A DNA stretch of 15,522 nucleotides from Peptococcaceae bacterium (GTDB lineage Bacteria > Bacillota > Peptococcia > DRI-13 > UBA5745): NCBI GenBank assembly GCA_031264885.1, contig JAISDM010000275.1, positions 1 through 15,522 of the forward strand, read 5' to 3'. The translations under genes were made by a program, and so were the position numbers. Below are positions 1 through 6,778 of the stretch, piece by piece. The notes under the pieces were generated by a model. It did not search any database. It was not told the DNA's origin and saw only the letters and a list, made by a program, of their open reading frames with translations. Within the stretch, counting starts at the first letter, position 1, and every line of letters begins with the position of its first letter.

Positions 1-729
1 CAGGCGGCGCCTGTCCCGCTGTCCGCGCTCTCTCAATCCGCTCAGCTTCCGGAGAAAGAAACGAGCGCGGCGGCGGCCGCGCTGAGTGAGGCAGGACGTA
101 TCAAATACCTGATGATCGACGGGGAACGGCAATATTATTCCGCCGCGCCGGACAAAAACTGGCGGGATCATATGGCCGGGCTGCTGAATGATTATCACCG
201 GAAGTACCCGCTCCGTCAGGGGATGCCCGCCGCGGAACTGCGGCAGCGCGTATTCGCGAAGTTCAACGCGAAACAGTTCTCCGCTTTGCTGGAGGGTTAC
301 GCGGCGGACGGTCTGGTCGCGCCGCCCGGTCCCCTGGCGGCAAAGGCGGACTTCGTCTGCGCGCCCGCGCCGAAGCAAAAGGCGGATTTGGACGCCATTG
401 AAACGGTCTATCGGGAGGGCGGGTTTACGCCGCCGGATTGGGCCGATGTGGTAAACACGATGCGTATTTCCGCTGTTGACGCGGCGGAATATCTGACCTG
501 GCTGCTGGAACATGACCGGCTGATCCGCGCCGGTGAAATGATATTCGCCTCCGGCGCGGTTCGGGAGGCCGAGGAACTCCTGCGGTCGAAATTTACGGTT
601 TTCACTGTGGCTGAAGCCAGAGACGCGCTGAATTCCAGCCGCAAGTACGTGCTGGCGCTGCTGGGATTCTTCGACGCGCGCAAGTACACCGCGCGGGAGG
701 GCGACAGCCGCCGGTTTCTTAAACTGTAG
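1..729 (+). CDS. selB: Selenocysteine-specific elongation factor SelB, C-terminal part (5' end outside window)
   Basis: SelB carries Sec-tRNA to the ribosome at UGA codons and uses its C-terminal winged-helix domains to bind the SECIS hairpin. The frame is open from base 1, so only the last 242 residues are seen. They match the SelB tail: a YPLRQGMPAAELR segment (family pattern HPLRPGxPxEELR), then the closing winged helix with FTVAEARDALNSSRKYVLALLGFFD and a GDSRRFLKL end (family pattern TVAEFRDLLGTSRKYALPLLEYFD...GDxRVL). The GTPase domain lies upstream of the window. It is followed after 79 bp by the MFS gene on the same strand. Its presence shows the genome can decode UGA as Sec, which supports reading through the TGA at 8168-8170. 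The family call comes from recognised motifs, not a search. Confidence 0.9.
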   Translation, partial: QAAPVPLSALSQSAQLPEKETSAAAAALSEAGRIKYLMIDGERQYYSAAPDKNWRDHMAGLLNDYHRKYPLRQGMPAAELRQRVFAKFNAKQFSALLEGYAADGLVAPPGPLAAKADFVCAPAPKQKADLDAIETVYREGGFTPPDWADVVNTMRISAVDAAEYLTWLLEHDRLIRAGEMIFASGAVREAEELLRSKFTVFTVAEARDALNSSRKYVLALLGFFDARKYTAREGDSRRFLKL

Positions 730-745
730 TTGACGCCAGGTTTTC

Positions 746-756
746 TGTCAACACAG
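746..756 (+). repeat. 11-bp inverted repeat, left copy
   Basis: TGTCAACACAG lies between selB and the MFS gene. Its exact reverse complement is at 2019-2029, just after the MFS gene. The left copy also forms a 6-bp GTTGAC/GTCAAC hairpin with bases 729-734. It could be a regulator site or chance. Confidence 0.4.
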
Positions 757-808
757 CCGGGCAACACCGCCATGAACATCACATAGGACAAGAAGGTGAC
801 CGTCTCTC

Positions 809-2011
809 ATGCAAAAACCCTCCTTAAGAATCTGGAACCGATCATTTATCGGTGTATTTGTGGCCAACTGCGCCGTACAGTTTGCGCATCAGATGGCAAA
901 TTCGCTTGTGTCCAAGTTCACAGATTCTCTTGGCGCCACGGCGACGCTGGTGGGCGCGGTGGCGGGCACGTTCGCCGTCACATCCCTGCTGTTCAAATTC
1001 GTGTCCGGACCGGCCATCGACGCGTGGAACCGCAGGTACATTATGATGTTCGGTATGAGCGTCATGGCAATCTCCTATTTAGGATACAGCATATCGACTA
1101 CCGTGCCGATGATCGTCGCGTTTCGGCTGCTGCAGGGAGCAGGCCAGGCATTCACAACGACCTGCTGTCTGACCGTGGCGGCAGATTCGCTGCCGCCGGA
1201 GAAATTCAGTTCTGGGATCGGCATTTATTCCATGGCCCAGGCCGCTTTCATGGCCATCGGTCCGGCAATCGGTCTTGCGCTTGTGCGCGGTTTCGGCTAT
1301 CGGTTGACTTTTCGTATCAGCACGGTGATCATGCTTCTCGGGATTTTTGCGTCCGCTCAGATCCGCGTCGAGCCCGCGGGATTTAAAAAGATTAAAATTT
1401 CTCTGCGCAGCACCGTTTCCCGGGAGGTCCTTCTTTCGGCATCCAGTCTGTTTTTTCTGATGATATCATTCTGTATCATCCAGGCATTCCTCATTATCTA
1501 CGCGGAGGGAAAGGGCGTGGAAGGAATCGGCTATTATTTTACGGTTTATGCGGGAACATTGTTGATTTCACGCCCACTGGTCGGCAAGCTGACGGACCGT
1601 TTCGGCATTGCCAGAGTCATTGTTCCGGCCATGTGCTGTTTTGCGCTTTCATTTTTCCTGATCAGTACGGCGGCGTCATTGCCTGCGTTCCTGCTGGCGG
1701 CGTTCATTTCATCCTTCGGTTACGGCGCGTGCCAGCCTGCCATCCAGACATTGGCCATGAAGTGCGTGCCGCTGGAACGCCGCGGAGCAGCCAGCAGCAC
1801 ATGTTATATTGCGCAGGATCTCGGAACGCTCATCGGCCCCACCATTGCGGGGATGCTGGTTGACTCGGCAGGTTACGCGATCATGTGGCGCGCGATGACC
1901 GCGCCGATATTTCTCTCCATGATCGTGGTATACGTGACCCGGGGACGGATCGGCAATATTGAGAAGGTGTTCCGGGAGCGGCAGCAAGCCGCTCCCGAAG
2001 GACACAGATGA
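809..2011 (+). CDS. MFS transporter, 12-helix type
   Basis: A 400-residue integral membrane protein of the major facilitator superfamily, which moves small molecules across the cytoplasmic membrane by uniport or ion coupling. It is nearly all hydrophobic helices. An MFS motif-A-like loop appears twice: DAWNRRYIMMFG after helix 2, and LTDRFGIARVIVP in the second half. A charged linker (FKKIKISLRSTVSREV, about residues 191-206) separates the two six-helix halves. The length is normal for the family. The ATG at 809 was chosen because AGAAGGTGA lies about 10 nt upstream; a longer overlapping frame at 796 is a shadow. It is the last intact plus-strand gene before the scarred region. The substrate cannot be read from the sequence. 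Confidence 0.85.
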   Translation: MQKPSLRIWNRSFIGVFVANCAVQFAHQMANSLVSKFTDSLGATATLVGAVAGTFAVTSLLFKFVSGPAIDAWNRRYIMMFGMSVMAISYLGYSISTTVPMIVAFRLLQGAGQAFTTTCCLTVAADSLPPEKFSSGIGIYSMAQAAFMAIGPAIGLALVRGFGYRLTFRISTVIMLLGIFASAQIRVEPAGFKKIKISLRSTVSREVLLSASSLFFLMISFCIIQAFLIIYAEGKGVEGIGYYFTVYAGTLLISRPLVGKLTDRFGIARVIVPAMCCFALSFFLISTAASLPAFLLAAFISSFGYGACQPAIQTLAMKCVPLERRGAASSTCYIAQDLGTLIGPTIAGMLVDSAGYAIMWRAMTAPIFLSMIVVYVTRGRIGNIEKVFRERQQAAPEGHR

Positions 2012-2018
2012 TTGGTTA

Positions 2019-2029
2019 CTGTGTTGACA
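2019..2029 (-). repeat. 11-bp inverted repeat, right copy
   Basis: CTGTGTTGACA is the exact reverse complement of 746-756, so the pair brackets the MFS gene. Its TTGACA also acts as the -35 of the orphan promoter-like site at 2024-2052. Confidence 0.4.
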
Positions 2030-2052
2030 TAGCCGACAGATCGTGATAAAAC
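2024..2052 (+). promoter_or_regulatory. Promoter-like site with no gene behind it
   Basis: A consensus -35 TTGACA (2024-2029), a 17-bp spacer and a -10-like TAAAAC (2047-2052) face right. The next sequence on that strand is the 19-bp repeat at 2071 and then DNA antisense to the Rpn locus, so no plus-strand gene follows. It may be a promoter cut off from its gene by the rearrangement that brought the Rpn block. Confidence 0.4.
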
Positions 2053-2070
2053 ATGTGAATATTTTGTGTC

Positions 2071-2089
2071 GCCATGGGACGTGGATCAG
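2071..2089. repeat. 19-bp direct repeat, left copy flanking the Rpn locus
   Basis: GCCATGGGACGTGGATCAG matches 2963-2981 at 18 of 19 bases. The two copies are 892 bp apart and enclose the Rpn genes, their promoter and a terminator-bearing repeat. The stop codon of the small Rpn C-terminal ORF lies inside this copy. A shorter piece (GCCATGGGACA) recurs at 3546-3556. Confidence 0.65.
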
Positions 2090-2286
2090 ATAAATAACCC
2101 GCTATGAAGACGTTCTATTTCATCCAAACTCATACCGGACGCTTCATGAATCGTATCAAACGAAACGCCCAATGCCAGCAGATTTTTTACTATTTCTTCT
2201 TTTTCTGCTTCTCTGCCCGTTTTTTCTCCCGCTTCTCGGGCTTTTTCCTCAATTTCATCAATCATCCGTTCAATGGCGTAAACCAT
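2086..2286 (-). CDS. Small Rpn C-terminal protein (RpnS-like or gene remnant)
   Basis: A 66-residue charged, probably helical protein beginning MVYAIERMIDEIEEKAREAG and ending with a small helical unit (GVSFDTIHEASGMSLDEIERL). This is the usual C-terminal tail of Rpn/YhgA-like nucleases. It starts 25 bp inside the end of the nuclease ORF in a different frame, behind its own ribosome binding site (AAGGAGAAGGTGATCCT directly before ATG). In characterised Rpn loci a short C-terminal product from an internal start blocks the toxic full-length nuclease. Here the same piece is an out-of-frame separate gene. Either the pair is still a working nuclease and inhibitor, or it is the end of a gene that lost its middle (roughly 90-100 residues by my recollection of the family) and shifted frame. 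Confidence 0.6.
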   Translation of the reverse strand: MVYAIERMIDEIEEKAREAGEKTGREAEKEEIVKNLLALGVSFDTIHEASGMSLDEIERLHSGLFI

Positions 2287-2780
2287 AGGATCACCTTCTC
2301 CTTAAGTCTACGAAAGTCTATGATATATGGCGCGAATAACGCGTATTCCGTCAAATATTCCTTGAAACTGTGAACCGCGCTCCATTCGCCGCCGCCGTTG
2401 TACAGCACAATCGGAACCACAGCCGGCAGCCGAAATGATTTCAACTCACGAGTATCTTCATCCGTGTCCGCAAAGACCCGGCGCAGCAGTTCCACCATAT
2501 AAATCAGCAACCGGAAGGGCATCGTCTGGTCCACCCCAGACTGCAATTCCAAGAGAACGTAGAAAACGACGTCTTGCGCGCCTATTTTGGCTCTATATAT
2601 AATATCCGCTTCTTTATCGCGAAAATCCTTTAAGATGAACTCGCCGTTGACCAATTCAAGATCATCTTCGCTTATCCGGTCTACCCATTGAGCTTTAATA
2701 TGGTGTTTGAGCAGATCAAGAAAATTCCGTTTCTTTGACAAAATGCGCTTATAGCCCTTATCATGTATGTTTTCCGGCAT
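2262..2780 (-). CDS. Rpn family PD-(D/E)XK nuclease, shortened
   Basis: Recombination-promoting nuclease/YhgA-like family (PD-(D/E)XK fold), DNA endonucleases linked to recombination and phage defence. The 172 residues cover the N-terminal nuclease domain: a start of the type MPENIHDKGYKRILSKK, then catalytic-type Asp59 (KEADIIYRA) and Glu78/Gln80 (LLELQS), and the conserved LRRVFADTDED and PAVVPIVLYNG stretches. Family members usually run to about 290-330 residues. This one ends abruptly after YIIDFRRLKEK, where the mid-domain should follow, and the tail sits in another frame (2086-2286). AGGAAAGGGG precedes the ATG. Catalytic residues are kept, so activity is possible, but deletion makes a decaying gene equally likely. 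Confidence 0.7.
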   Translation of the reverse strand: MPENIHDKGYKRILSKKRNFLDLLKHHIKAQWVDRISEDDLELVNGEFILKDFRDKEADIIYRAKIGAQDVVFYVLLELQSGVDQTMPFRLLIYMVELLRRVFADTDEDTRELKSFRLPAVVPIVLYNGGGEWSAVHSFKEYLTEYALFAPYIIDFRRLKEKVILWFTPLNG

Positions 2781-2803
2781 TGCATAACCCCTTTCCTATC
2801 CTG

Positions 2804-2832
2804 ATTTTAGCATAAACCGGGTCAATAATCAA
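2804..2832 (-). promoter_or_regulatory. Promoter of the Rpn gene
   Basis: On the minus strand, TTGATT (2832-2827), a 17-bp spacer and TAAAAT (2809-2804) preceded by TGC form an extended -10. Transcription would start about 17 nt before the ATG at 2780. Confidence 0.6.
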
Positions 2833-2846
2833 CATAGACGATATTT

Positions 2847-2941
2847 GTGATATTTTAATTGAATTTCATACCAATCTCAATCAAAAAAACTCCCACCGAG
2901 ATGGGAGTTTGGATGCATTAACGGCAAAATTGATTTTACGG
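2847..2941 (-). repeat. Dispersed intergenic repeat with terminator hairpin, copy A
   Basis: Read on the minus strand from 2941, this matches 15181-15278 in inverted orientation. The first 21 bases are identical, then a diverged linker, then an almost identical hairpin plus T run and TTGATTG/TTGATTGTGATT, with weaker similarity over the last 25 bases. It lies directly upstream of the Rpn promoter in the same orientation. No ORF and no clear terminal inverted repeats are visible. Confidence 0.8.
2883..2910 (-). terminator. Intrinsic-terminator hairpin inside repeat copy A
   Basis: On the minus strand AAACTCCCA and TGGGAGTTT form a 9-bp stem with a TCTCGG loop, followed by a seven-T run. The plus strand lacks the T run, so it works only leftward. 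No minus-strand gene lies upstream for it to end. Confidence 0.7.
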
Positions 2942-2962
2942 CGAAGCGTATCCCCGCTCGTT

Positions 2963-2981
2963 GCCATGGGACGCGGATCAG
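2963..2981. repeat. 19-bp direct repeat, right copy flanking the Rpn locus
   Basis: GCCATGGGACGCGGATCAG differs from 2071-2089 only at base 12. In the frame starting TTG at 2961 it reads LPWDADQ, and the left copy would read PWDVDQ, so it could be a bit of coding sequence. Confidence 0.65.
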
Positions 2982-3017
2982 GAAAATTGTCAAAAAGCAC
3001 TTATCAAAGGGCTCCAG

Positions 3018-3152
3018 ATGTTATATAATAAAAAAGGGTATATTCAGAGAGCGGATTCAATGATATCCAGTTTTTTTATAAACAGATCAAACGAAGTTCC
3101 GTCACTGATGGCGGCAGAATTTGAAAGGACACGGAATGAGGATTTATCTTGA
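3018..3152 (+). CDS. Short antitoxin-like ORF, possibly N-truncated
   Basis: A 44-residue frame (start at ATG 3018 behind AAAGGG; it can extend upstream to a TTG at 2961). It ends ...LMAAEFERTRNEDLS and overlaps the start of the PIN-like gene by 17 bp. Overlap of a small upstream ORF with a PIN toxin gene is typical of type II toxin-antitoxin pairs, which is the only reason for the label. No DNA-binding domain is visible. If it is an antitoxin, its N-terminal part was probably lost at the rearrangement junction near 2981. It may not be expressed. Confidence 0.35.
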   Translation: MLYNKKGYIQRADSMISSFFINRSNEVPSLMAAEFERTRNEDLS

Positions 3153-3507
3153 CAACTGTTGCTATAACAGACCGTTTGACACGCCGAAGAATGACACAAT
3201 AGCTTTCGAAGCAAGCGCAAAAATGAGTATTCAACGATTAATTTCTATTCAACAAATTGACCTTGCAAGTTCAGTCGTTCTGCTGGAAGAAATCTATAAC
3301 AATCCGTTTAAATATAAACGAGAACGTATTATGGAGTTTCTTACAAACGCAAAAATCTTTGTCGGTGTGGAAAGATTCAATTATACCGAATGGCGTCAGG
3401 AGTATTTCAAAGACGCCTATAAAGATAGTGAAGGGACTCAGCTTGAAAATTTCTTAGATTCCGCCGTTCAGCATTTTCCAAAAAACTCTTTCGGACTGGA
3501 TGATTAA
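3136..3507 (+). CDS. PIN-like toxin protein, C-terminus atypical or truncated
   Basis: A 123-residue protein starting MRIYLDNCCYNRPFD, the recognisable N-terminus of a group of PIN-domain ribonucleases with the first metal-binding Asp at residue 6. The middle (QQIDLASSVVLLEEIYNNPF) also fits a PIN fold. The end (LENFLDSAVQHFPKNSFGLDD) does not: the usual DAxHIA...CDYFLTTD stretch with the later acidic residues is missing in all frames downstream. GAAAGGA stands 7 nt before the chosen ATG; an in-frame TTG at 3121 lacks this support. The base composition is clearly AT-richer than the surrounding genes, suggesting transfer. It is probably inactive as a nuclease. Confidence 0.5.
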   Translation: MRIYLDNCCYNRPFDTPKNDTIAFEASAKMSIQRLISIQQIDLASSVVLLEEIYNNPFKYKRERIMEFLTNAKIFVGVERFNYTEWRQEYFKDAYKDSEGTQLENFLDSAVQHFPKNSFGLDD

Positions 3508-3545
3508 CTAGGGAAACATCCACATCATATACAGCCCCACCCTTT

Positions 3546-3556
3546 GCCATGGGACA
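3546..3556. repeat. Partial third copy of the GCCATGGGAC repeat
   Basis: GCCATGGGACA shares its first ten bases with the repeats at 2071 and 2963. It lies in the 154-bp gap between the PIN-like gene and the esterase fragment, in which I see no other feature. Ten bases alone could be chance. Confidence 0.3.
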
Positions 3557-3661
3557 CTTTATTCGCACTTCCTCTTCTCCTATCTGGAATTGACGCCACG
3601 CCGCGCATCGGCGGCGGCTTCGTTCACGCCGCCGCCGATGCCTTCCGACAGGCCGGGATCG

Positions 3662-3985
3662 TCAGCGGTATACCTCGTTAAAGCGCGTTATGACGCTGGC
3701 GAAAACTGCGCGGGTACAGACCGCCGTGGGGTTCAGCGCCGTCTCGGTCTCGCCAATGTTGAGACCGGCGGCGGTCTCCTTATACGCGTTGAAATCGCCT
3801 GGAACCGTGGTGGATTCGCCGCAGCCCCAAATGCCGAAGTAATCAAACCAATCGGAGTAGTACAGCAAACCGTAATGGGACACGCCGCCGCCTGCCGAGA
3901 AGCCGCAAAGGGCGCGGCCGCTTTGGTTCGCGGCCACATTGTAGTTCTCTTCTATGAACGGAATGACGGGGCAGCCATCCGCGCC
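3662..3985 (-). pseudogene. Fragment of an esterase-D-type alpha/beta hydrolase
   Basis: A 107-codon open stretch with no proper start. It reads PVIPFIEENYNVAANQ, then SGRALCGFSAGGG and a YSDWFDYFGIWG segment. This is the core of the putative esterase family (PF00756 type), where GFSAG is the nucleophile elbow carrying the catalytic Ser. The Asp/His part and the N-terminal half are absent; a TAA at 3986-3988 closes the frame upstream. After about residue 60 the text changes (GLNIGETETALNPTAVCTRAVFASVITRF) and loosely resembles an S-layer homology repeat, so the fragment may be a fusion or a rearranged end. It lies just after the operon's MATE gene on the same strand. A GTG at 3937 could start a 91-residue product, but a functional enzyme is unlikely. 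Confidence 0.6.
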
Positions 3986-4002
3986 TTATTGCGGAGATCC
4001 AT

Positions 4003-5379
4003 TTAATTCAGTCTTTCAACCAGAGATTTTCGTTTCTTCCATATGCCGGACAGGAAGTATACCGTGCCCGGGATCGCGACGCCGAAAGGCGCGAGGCCAT
4101 AGCCCAGGACGAAACCGTAGAAGCCGAATCCCGCCACAATGCCGAGACCGTAACTCAGTCCCACACGCATAACTACGCCGTCTATAATCCCGAAAATCAT
4201 ACCCAACCGGGCGTTTCCGATTCCCTGGATGAACGAATTGGTGCCTCTTGTAACCGCCAGCGGCAGGAATGTCCAGATGATGGCGGAGATAAAAACCGGC
4301 GCCAAATTCAAGACATCCGCGTCTGTTGTGAAGAATGTAAACATCTGCTTTCCGAACAGCAGGTAAACCGCGGCGAAGGCGCCGTGAAAAGCGAACGAGA
4401 AGAGACAGGTCCAATAAACGACATTCTTGGCGCGCCGTAAATTATGCGCCGCGTAATTCTGCGCGATCATCGGCGTCGCGGCATAGCGGACGCCGATGGA
4501 TATCTTTGTGCAAATTTCGTCGAGCTTGATCCCGATGCCGAAGGTCGCGGAAGCGACGACGCCTATTTGATTTACGAGACTGCTTACATAAAACATGGAG
4601 AAAAAAACGGCGGTACTCTGGAGCGCCAACGGAATACCTTGCTGGATGATCGTCTTGAAATAATCCCAGCGAATTTTCCAGCTTGCCGGCATGAAATCAA
4701 ATAAGAACACCCCGCGATGGCGGTATAGAAAGGCCATGGAGAACAGAAAGGATCCTGCCTGTCCCAAAATCGTAGCCGCCGCGGCTCCGGCGACGCCCCA
4801 ACGCATAAATACGATGAATACCGTATCCAGAACCAGATTGATCGCGGAGGCAACGGTAATGAATATGAAGGGGTGCTTGGAATCTCCCATGCCGCGCAGA
4901 ACAGAAGAAACCATGTTGTATCCGAAGGTAAAGATCAAGCCCGCCCCGCAGATCGTCAGGTAGTCGACCGCCATGCCGAAAGACTCCGGCGGCATATTGA
5001 TAATGTGAAGCAGCGGCGCGCGCAGCAAGATAACGAGGATCGAGAAAACCAGCCCCAGAATCAACATGAAAGAGAAAAGCGTTCCAACTACCTGGTTGAG
5101 ATCCTTCCGCCGCTCCGCGCCGATCATCTGCGCGATGAGGACTTGTCCTCCGGTACATAGCCCGGCGCAGAAGAATGTGGTAAAATTCAGGATCTGACTG
5201 CCGAACGCAACCGCGGAAAGCCCGGCGCTGCCTACAAACTGACCGACAAAAACCATGTCGATGGTGGAGTATAGAACCTGGAAAGCGTTAGACGCCATAA
5301 AGGGAAGCATGAAGCGCAGCAGCGTCAAAGGAATATTGCCCTTTGTGAAATTTTTGACCAATGTTTTTTCGCCGCTCAT
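4003..5379 (-). CDS. MATE family multidrug/metabolite efflux transporter
   Basis: A 458-residue cytoplasmic-membrane antiporter of the multi antimicrobial extrusion family, which exports organic compounds in exchange for Na+ or H+. The sequence shows about 12 hydrophobic helices. The N-terminal MATE signature region is clear (FMLPFMASNAFQVLYSTIDMVFVGQF, then GLSAVAFGSQI and CTGGQVLIAQMIGAER), as is the repeat in the second half (IPLALQSTAVFFSMFYVSSLVNQIG). The ATG comes 3 bp after the stop of the MmgE/PrpD gene, so it is the last gene of the catabolic operon and probably translated by coupling; only a weak GGGG precedes it. Export of a pathway product or inhibitor is an inference from position. 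No convincing terminator follows. Confidence 0.9.
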   Translation of the reverse strand: MSGEKTLVKNFTKGNIPLTLLRFMLPFMASNAFQVLYSTIDMVFVGQFVGSAGLSAVAFGSQILNFTTFFCAGLCTGGQVLIAQMIGAERRKDLNQVVGTLFSFMLILGLVFSILVILLRAPLLHIINMPPESFGMAVDYLTICGAGLIFTFGYNMVSSVLRGMGDSKHPFIFITVASAINLVLDTVFIVFMRWGVAGAAAATILGQAGSFLFSMAFLYRHRGVFLFDFMPASWKIRWDYFKTIIQQGIPLALQSTAVFFSMFYVSSLVNQIGVVASATFGIGIKLDEICTKISIGVRYAATPMIAQNYAAHNLRRAKNVVYWTCLFSFAFHGAFAAVYLLFGKQMFTFFTTDADVLNLAPVFISAIIWTFLPLAVTRGTNSFIQGIGNARLGMIFGIIDGVVMRVGLSYGLGIVAGFGFYGFVLGYGLAPFGVAIPGTVYFLSGIWKKRKSLVERLN

Positions 5380-5382
5380 GCT

Positions 5383-6744
5383 TCAATCCCCGGAGCAGAT
5401 CAAGTCGACCAGCTGCTTCGCGTCTGCGCAGCTTTCAAATGTTCTGACCAAATCCACCGTTTGCCGGATGTTTGTTTCATCCTTACCGATGGAACGGGCG
5501 ATATCCGCGAATTTATCATAAACCTGTCCGGCTGTGAGCTGTTTCCGGTCCGCCGCGTCCTGACGCTTTCGCAGAACGCGGCCGTCTCTCATATAGATGG
5601 TGATTTCCACAAACCGGGATTCGCCTTGCAGCCTCGCGGGCTTGCCCGCGCATTCGGGATGCCAGATCACTTCGATTCTGCCCATGAGTTCATGGACGGC
5701 CGGCCGGTTGTATTTCTCATCGGTGAAGGCGGACAGATCAACCGCGCGGTCAATCAGGCAGCTGGCGATGTTGTAAGGCAGACTGAACCGGCCCTCCATG
5801 GGGGTTCTCGGATGCGGGCGGATGACAGGGCCCGGCGGCTCCATTGAAGTGGCGGCGACGATCCTTGTGATGTCCTCCGGCGGTATCTCACCTTCCCCCA
5901 GCATGTCGTACAGAATGCTCAAGGCTTCATAATTCCCGCCGCAGCAAGCCCATTGCTTGAAATGGCCCCTTTCCGCGGCCAGCGCCGGCGGCTTGCCGAA
6001 ATTCGCGGTCAGAAGCTTGATCGAACTCTGCGCCTGCCCATAAACATAGTAAAAACCCTTGGACTCCTCAAATATACAGGGATCGCCTTCGCAGCCCTCA
6101 ACCGCCAGTAAGGCCGCGAGAAGGCCGTTTTCCGCCGCCCGCGCCACCTGGAGAATCTTGGCGTCCGTACCGAAGCTTTGGAGCAGCCCGCCGCCCATGG
6201 GAGCGGCAATGGCCAACGCCATCCGCGTCCGCCGAACGTCCAGCCCCATGAGCTTCGACGATAACGCGGCCACGCATATGGGACCCAAAAGAGAGGTCGC
6301 GTGCCAGCCCGCGCCCATCTGGATGTCGCCGAGGCTTTCGCGGAGCTTGAATCCGAGTTCATAGGCCACGGCGTACGCCTCGATGATTTGTTTGCCTGTA
6401 AGCTTGTATTTTTCCGCCAGCCCCAGAGCGGCGGGGATCAAAATACAGCCGGGATGCCCCAAAGAACCGCCGTTATCATAATCCATCATATGGACGCAGG
6501 CGCTGTTGGCCAATACCGCGTTTCTCAGGGAGACACGGGCGCCGGTTCCCCAGACCCGCGCTTCTTCGGACTCTCCGGCGCCGATATGCTTCAAGAGGGC
6601 TTTCCCTGTTTTTTCGCGGCTGCCAAGCAAGGACACGCCGGCGGCGTCGATCACCGCGGCTTTGGCTTGCTCGACGCCTCTGGGCGGGATCGAGTCATAA
6701 CGAAATTCATCGATGAGCTTGGCTATTCTTTCCGTAGTGACCAT
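5383..6744 (-). CDS. MmgE/PrpD family protein
   Basis: A 453-residue member of the MmgE/PrpD family, whose known members include 2-methylcitrate dehydratase, cis-aconitate decarboxylase and iminodisuccinate epimerase, acting on carboxylic acids without a metal cofactor. Visible family marks are DAAGVSLLGS near residue 33, SACVHMMDYDNGGSLGHPG (about 81-99), GWHATSLLGPICVAAL (about 146-161), DAKILQVARAAENGLLAALLA and the ILEG-like IFEESKGF. The length is typical. The ATG at 6744 has GGGAGGGTGATGAT upstream and lies 34 bp after the selenoprotein stop. The MATE gene follows after 3 bp. The substrate is unknown. The operon holds no citrate-synthase-like gene, so a 2-methylcitrate role is unlikely. 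Confidence 0.88.
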   Translation of the reverse strand: MVTTERIAKLIDEFRYDSIPPRGVEQAKAAVIDAAGVSLLGSREKTGKALLKHIGAGESEEARVWGTGARVSLRNAVLANSACVHMMDYDNGGSLGHPGCILIPAALGLAEKYKLTGKQIIEAYAVAYELGFKLRESLGDIQMGAGWHATSLLGPICVAALSSKLMGLDVRRTRMALAIAAPMGGGLLQSFGTDAKILQVARAAENGLLAALLAVEGCEGDPCIFEESKGFYYVYGQAQSSIKLLTANFGKPPALAAERGHFKQWACCGGNYEALSILYDMLGEGEIPPEDITRIVAATSMEPPGPVIRPHPRTPMEGRFSLPYNIASCLIDRAVDLSAFTDEKYNRPAVHELMGRIEVIWHPECAGKPARLQGESRFVEITIYMRDGRVLRKRQDAADRKQLTAGQVYDKFADIARSIGKDETNIRQTVDLVRTFESCADAKQLVDLICSGD

Positions 6745-6778
6745 GGAATATCATCACCCTCCCTTTTATCGACAGCTC

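Noticed and set aside
796..1386. 196-codon plus-strand ORF starting before the MFS gene
   Set aside because: Arginine- and histidine-rich out-of-frame reading of the MFS gene.
5383..5385. Second Sec codon at the end of the MmgE/PrpD gene (TGA)
   Set aside because: The family ends at this length, the next gene starts 3 bp later, and no GSC-like motif follows. The stops of the TrxR-like and hotdog genes were dismissed on the same grounds.
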